The position numbers and the translations under genes were made by a program. Under the pieces are notes generated by a model. That model had not been told where the DNA came from. It saw nothing but the letters and a program-made list of their open reading frames with translations, and made no database searches. From contig JAFDIG010000103.1 of assembly GCA_019308145.1 (NCBI GenBank), positions 1 through 7,590 of the forward strand: a stretch of DNA of 7,590 nt, in the 5' to 3' direction. Positions within the stretch are counted from its first letter, which is position 1, and each line of letters begins with the position of its first letter. Source of the stretch: Deltaproteobacteria bacterium (GTDB lineage Bacteria; Desulfobacterota; JAFDIG01). Shown piece by piece: positions 5,864 to 7,590 of the stretch.

Positions 5864-6271
5864 TTATTTTTTATTTTCTGATAACTCTTCTAACCTTTTA
5901 GTATTTTCTGAAATTATTGCCTTTAGCTCTTCTATTGCTTTTTCTGGTTGACCAATATCTTTATATATCTCTGAGAGAGTAAAATGAAGGCCATTTCGTA
6001 CAGTTTGATTTTTGTTCTTTTTTAATGCCTCTTTTAATATAGGAATAGCTTTTTCCATATCTTTTTTCTCATAATATATCTCTTTGATACCTCTTTGGGC
6101 CATTAAGATAGCTTTTTCTTCTTTATTTAAAAATGAGAAAAGGGATTCCATAATCTGGTAATCATTTTTTGCTTTCTCTTCTTTTTCTTCACTCTCTTTT
6201 GCAATAGCTATCCCTATTAAAAAGATAAGAGACAATAGAATGATAAAAAATATCTTTATTAATCTTTGCAT
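5864..6271 (-). CDS. Small exported TPR-repeat protein
   Basis: This 135-residue protein starts with a signal peptide (positive MQRLIK, a hydrophobic core to about residue 21, AIA cleavage site at 22-24), followed by a charged Glu/Lys linker (25-35). Residues about 52-130 form helical pairs of the tetratricopeptide type. The clearest repeat runs from about 90 to 122, with LSEIYKDIGQPEKAIEELKA as its core; the preceding one contains DMEKAIPILKEALK (71-84). It is probably a periplasmic protein-protein interaction module, partner unknown. An unusually strong ribosome site, GGAGGAGG (6274-6281), stands right before the ATG. It lies 15 bases after mtaB on the same strand and is presumably co-transcribed with it. 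The 3' end is 10 bases from the oppositely oriented rfaE2, with only a weak A/T hairpin between. Confidence 0.85.
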   Translation of the reverse strand: MQRLIKIFFIILLSLIFLIGIAIAKESEEKEEKAKNDYQIMESLFSFLNKEEKAILMAQRGIKEIYYEKKDMEKAIPILKEALKKNKNQTVRNGLHFTLSEIYKDIGQPEKAIEELKAIISENTKRLEELSENKK

Positions 6272-6286
6272 TTCCTCCTCCTTTTT

Positions 6287-7590
6287 TTAAATAATTTCTC
6301 CTAAAACCTTTCCTTTAACAATATCTTTTAAGATCACATCTACAAACTGGTTTTCTACCCCTTTATCTTTGTCTATAAAAACGGGTATATAATTACCTGT
6401 TAGCCCCTTCATTTTTTCATTTTTGTTATATACCTTAGCTTCAACTAAAATCCTCATCTTTTTCCCAATAAATCTTTTATAAAACTGATAACGCTTTTTT
6501 TGTCCAAGTTCTCTTAAAATCTTTGCTCTATACTTTTTAATATTTGATGCTACTGGATTAGGATAAAAGATAGCAGGGGTATCCTTTCTTTCAGAATAAG
6601 GAAAGACATGTAAATAGGCAATAGGGAGAGAATTTATCAGATCCTCTGTTTGCTGAAAATCTTCTTCGGTTTCATCTGGGAAACCTACCATCACATCACA
6701 GCCGATGGCTATATCAGGAATATTTTGAACAATACGAGAAATAGTTTCAAAAAAATAGGTAGGGGTATACCTCCTTTTCATAAGCTTTAATATTTTTTTA
6801 CTTCCACTTTGGAGTGGTATATGGAGATGATGGCATATTTTGTTTGAGTTAGCGATTAGACTGATCAATTCATCATCTATTTCATTAGGTTCAATGGAGC
6901 TTAATCTTATTCTTGAGTCAATTGACAAATTTTCTATTGCTTTTAAAAGTGAAATAATATTTAAAGGAGGATCAAGATCTTTTCCATATTGTCCAAGATG
7001 GATCCCTACGAGAACTATCTCTTTAACTCCTGCATCACTTAATTTTTTTATTCTATTTATTACTTCTTCTATCTCTAAGCTTCTTGAAGGACCTCTTGCT
7101 AAAGGGACTGTACAATAAGAGCATCTATAATCACAGCCATCTTGAACTTTTAAGAAATATCTTGTCCTAAAAAAAGGGAAAAAAGCAAAATCACTAAAAA
7201 AAGAAGATACTTTTTCGATCTTAGAAACCTTAATAAAAGGTTTGTCCTGATTATGATCAAGAATAATTTGATCTATGTCTTGCTTTTCCAAGTTGCCAAT
7301 TATTATTTTGACGCCAGGAATAGTTGATAACTCTGGTGCTCTAAGTTGTGCATAACAGCCAGTTATAATAATAAAGGGATCCTTTTGCTTTTTTAAAATC
7401 TTCTTTACAATATAACGTGTTTCTCTATCTGCTTTAGAAGTTACTGTGCAACTATTAATAATGTAGATATCAGCATACTCAAAAGGCTCTACTATATATG
7501 CACCCATATTAGCAAGTTTTTTTGCCATTATAGCAGAATCAGCTTGATTTACCTTGCAACCTAAAGTTATGATACTTATTTTTTTTTCTT
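6287..7590 (-). CDS. mtaB: tRNA t6A37 methylthiotransferase MtaB (5' end beyond the window)
   Basis: The frame enters from the right edge and stops at 6287-6289; 433 residues are visible and only a few N-terminal ones seem missing. MtaB is a radical-SAM enzyme with two [4Fe-4S] clusters that adds a methylthio group to t6A at position 37 of ANN-decoding tRNAs. The N-terminal methylthiotransferase domain holds three Cys: LGCKVNQAD (C11), NSCTVT (C47) and TGCYAQ (C78). The radical-SAM triad is GCDYRCSYC (C152, C156, C159), followed by ARGPSRS. HIPLQSGS (256-263) and VGFPDET (301-307) are further family blocks, and a C-terminal TRAM RNA-binding segment spans about 371-433. A Met at 7528 is not the start because LGCKVNQ lies upstream of it. 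LGCKVNQ and the overall pattern favour MtaB over MiaB or RimO. Confidence 0.93.
   Translation of the reverse strand, partial: EKKISIITLGCKVNQADSAIMAKKLANMGAYIVEPFEYADIYIINSCTVTSKADRETRYIVKKILKKQKDPFIIITGCYAQLRAPELSTIPGVKIIIGNLEKQDIDQIILDHNQDKPFIKVSKIEKVSSFFSDFAFFPFFRTRYFLKVQDGCDYRCSYCTVPLARGPSRSLEIEEVINRIKKLSDAGVKEIVLVGIHLGQYGKDLDPPLNIISLLKAIENLSIDSRIRLSSIEPNEIDDELISLIANSNKICHHLHIPLQSGSKKILKLMKRRYTPTYFFETISRIVQNIPDIAIGCDVMVGFPDETEEDFQQTEDLINSLPIAYLHVFPYSERKDTPAIFYPNPVASNIKKYRAKILRELGQKKRYQFYKRFIGKKMRILVEAKVYNKNEKMKGLTGNYIPVFIDKDKGVENQFVDVILKDIVKGKVLGEII

Noticed and set aside
5849..5868. AATAAA/TTTATT inverted repeat between the convergent ends of rfaE2 and the TPR gene, followed by T-rich DNA, as a bidirectional terminator
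   Set aside because: The stem is only A/T pairs and six bases long; in DNA of this composition that is expected by chance.
1..7590. CRISPR array, tRNA or rRNA gene, insertion sequence, phage or plasmid functions
   Set aside because: I saw no regularly spaced repeats, cloverleaf-like or rRNA sequence, transposase motif or terminal inverted repeats on either strand.

Overview
The window is AT-rich bacterial DNA (by eye about one third G+C, with many A and T runs) that is densely packed with genes. A stand-alone heptose-1-phosphate adenylyltransferase (LPS core precursor pathway), secreted proteins with Sec signal peptides and a GGDEF regulator point to a Gram-negative (diderm) bacterium. The Lys/Ile-rich proteins and a COG4087-type HAD protein would suit a Desulfobacterota/Nitrospirota-like lineage, possibly thermophilic. 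That placement is a guess; no marker here fixes the phylum.

Layout. (1) 1-330, + strand: C-terminal end of a GGDEF diguanylate cyclase with both active-site and inhibitory-site motifs. (2) 410-811, +: small FMN-binding split-barrel (PNPOx-like) protein with its own likely promoter. (3) 3266 back to 908, - strand: a four-gene probable operon reading secreted orphan protein, rlmB-type rRNA methyltransferase, soluble P-type-ATPase-like HAD protein, YfcE-like metallophosphoesterase. It starts from a strong sigma-70-like promoter at 3299-3326. rlmB and the HAD gene overlap (ATGCTAA). (4) 3267-3964: the only large gap. It holds that promoter, what I read as the decayed remnant of an MNT/HEPN toxin-antitoxin pair on the - strand (3376-3665) with its promoter still recognisable (3709-3737), then a featureless AT-rich stretch, then a promoter for the next gene. 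(5) 3965-5853, +: M18 aminopeptidase translationally coupled (GTGA overlap) to rfaE2/hldC. (6) 7590 back to 5864, -: mtaB (tRNA ms2t6A methylthiotransferase, 5' end cut by the window edge) followed after 15 bases by a small secreted TPR protein, which ends 10 bases from the end of rfaE2.

How the genes fit together. Most of the window is housekeeping: two RNA-modification enzymes (RlmB on 23S rRNA, MtaB on tRNA position 37), peptide turnover (M18), LPS heptose activation, and phosphatase-like enzymes of unknown substrate. I do not see a complete new system. The least ordinary items are the eroded MNT/HEPN module with frame-compensating lesions, the metallophosphoesterase that lacks the usual Asn metal ligand, the DxN-type HAD protein coupled to rlmB, and the unrecognised exported protein heading that operon.
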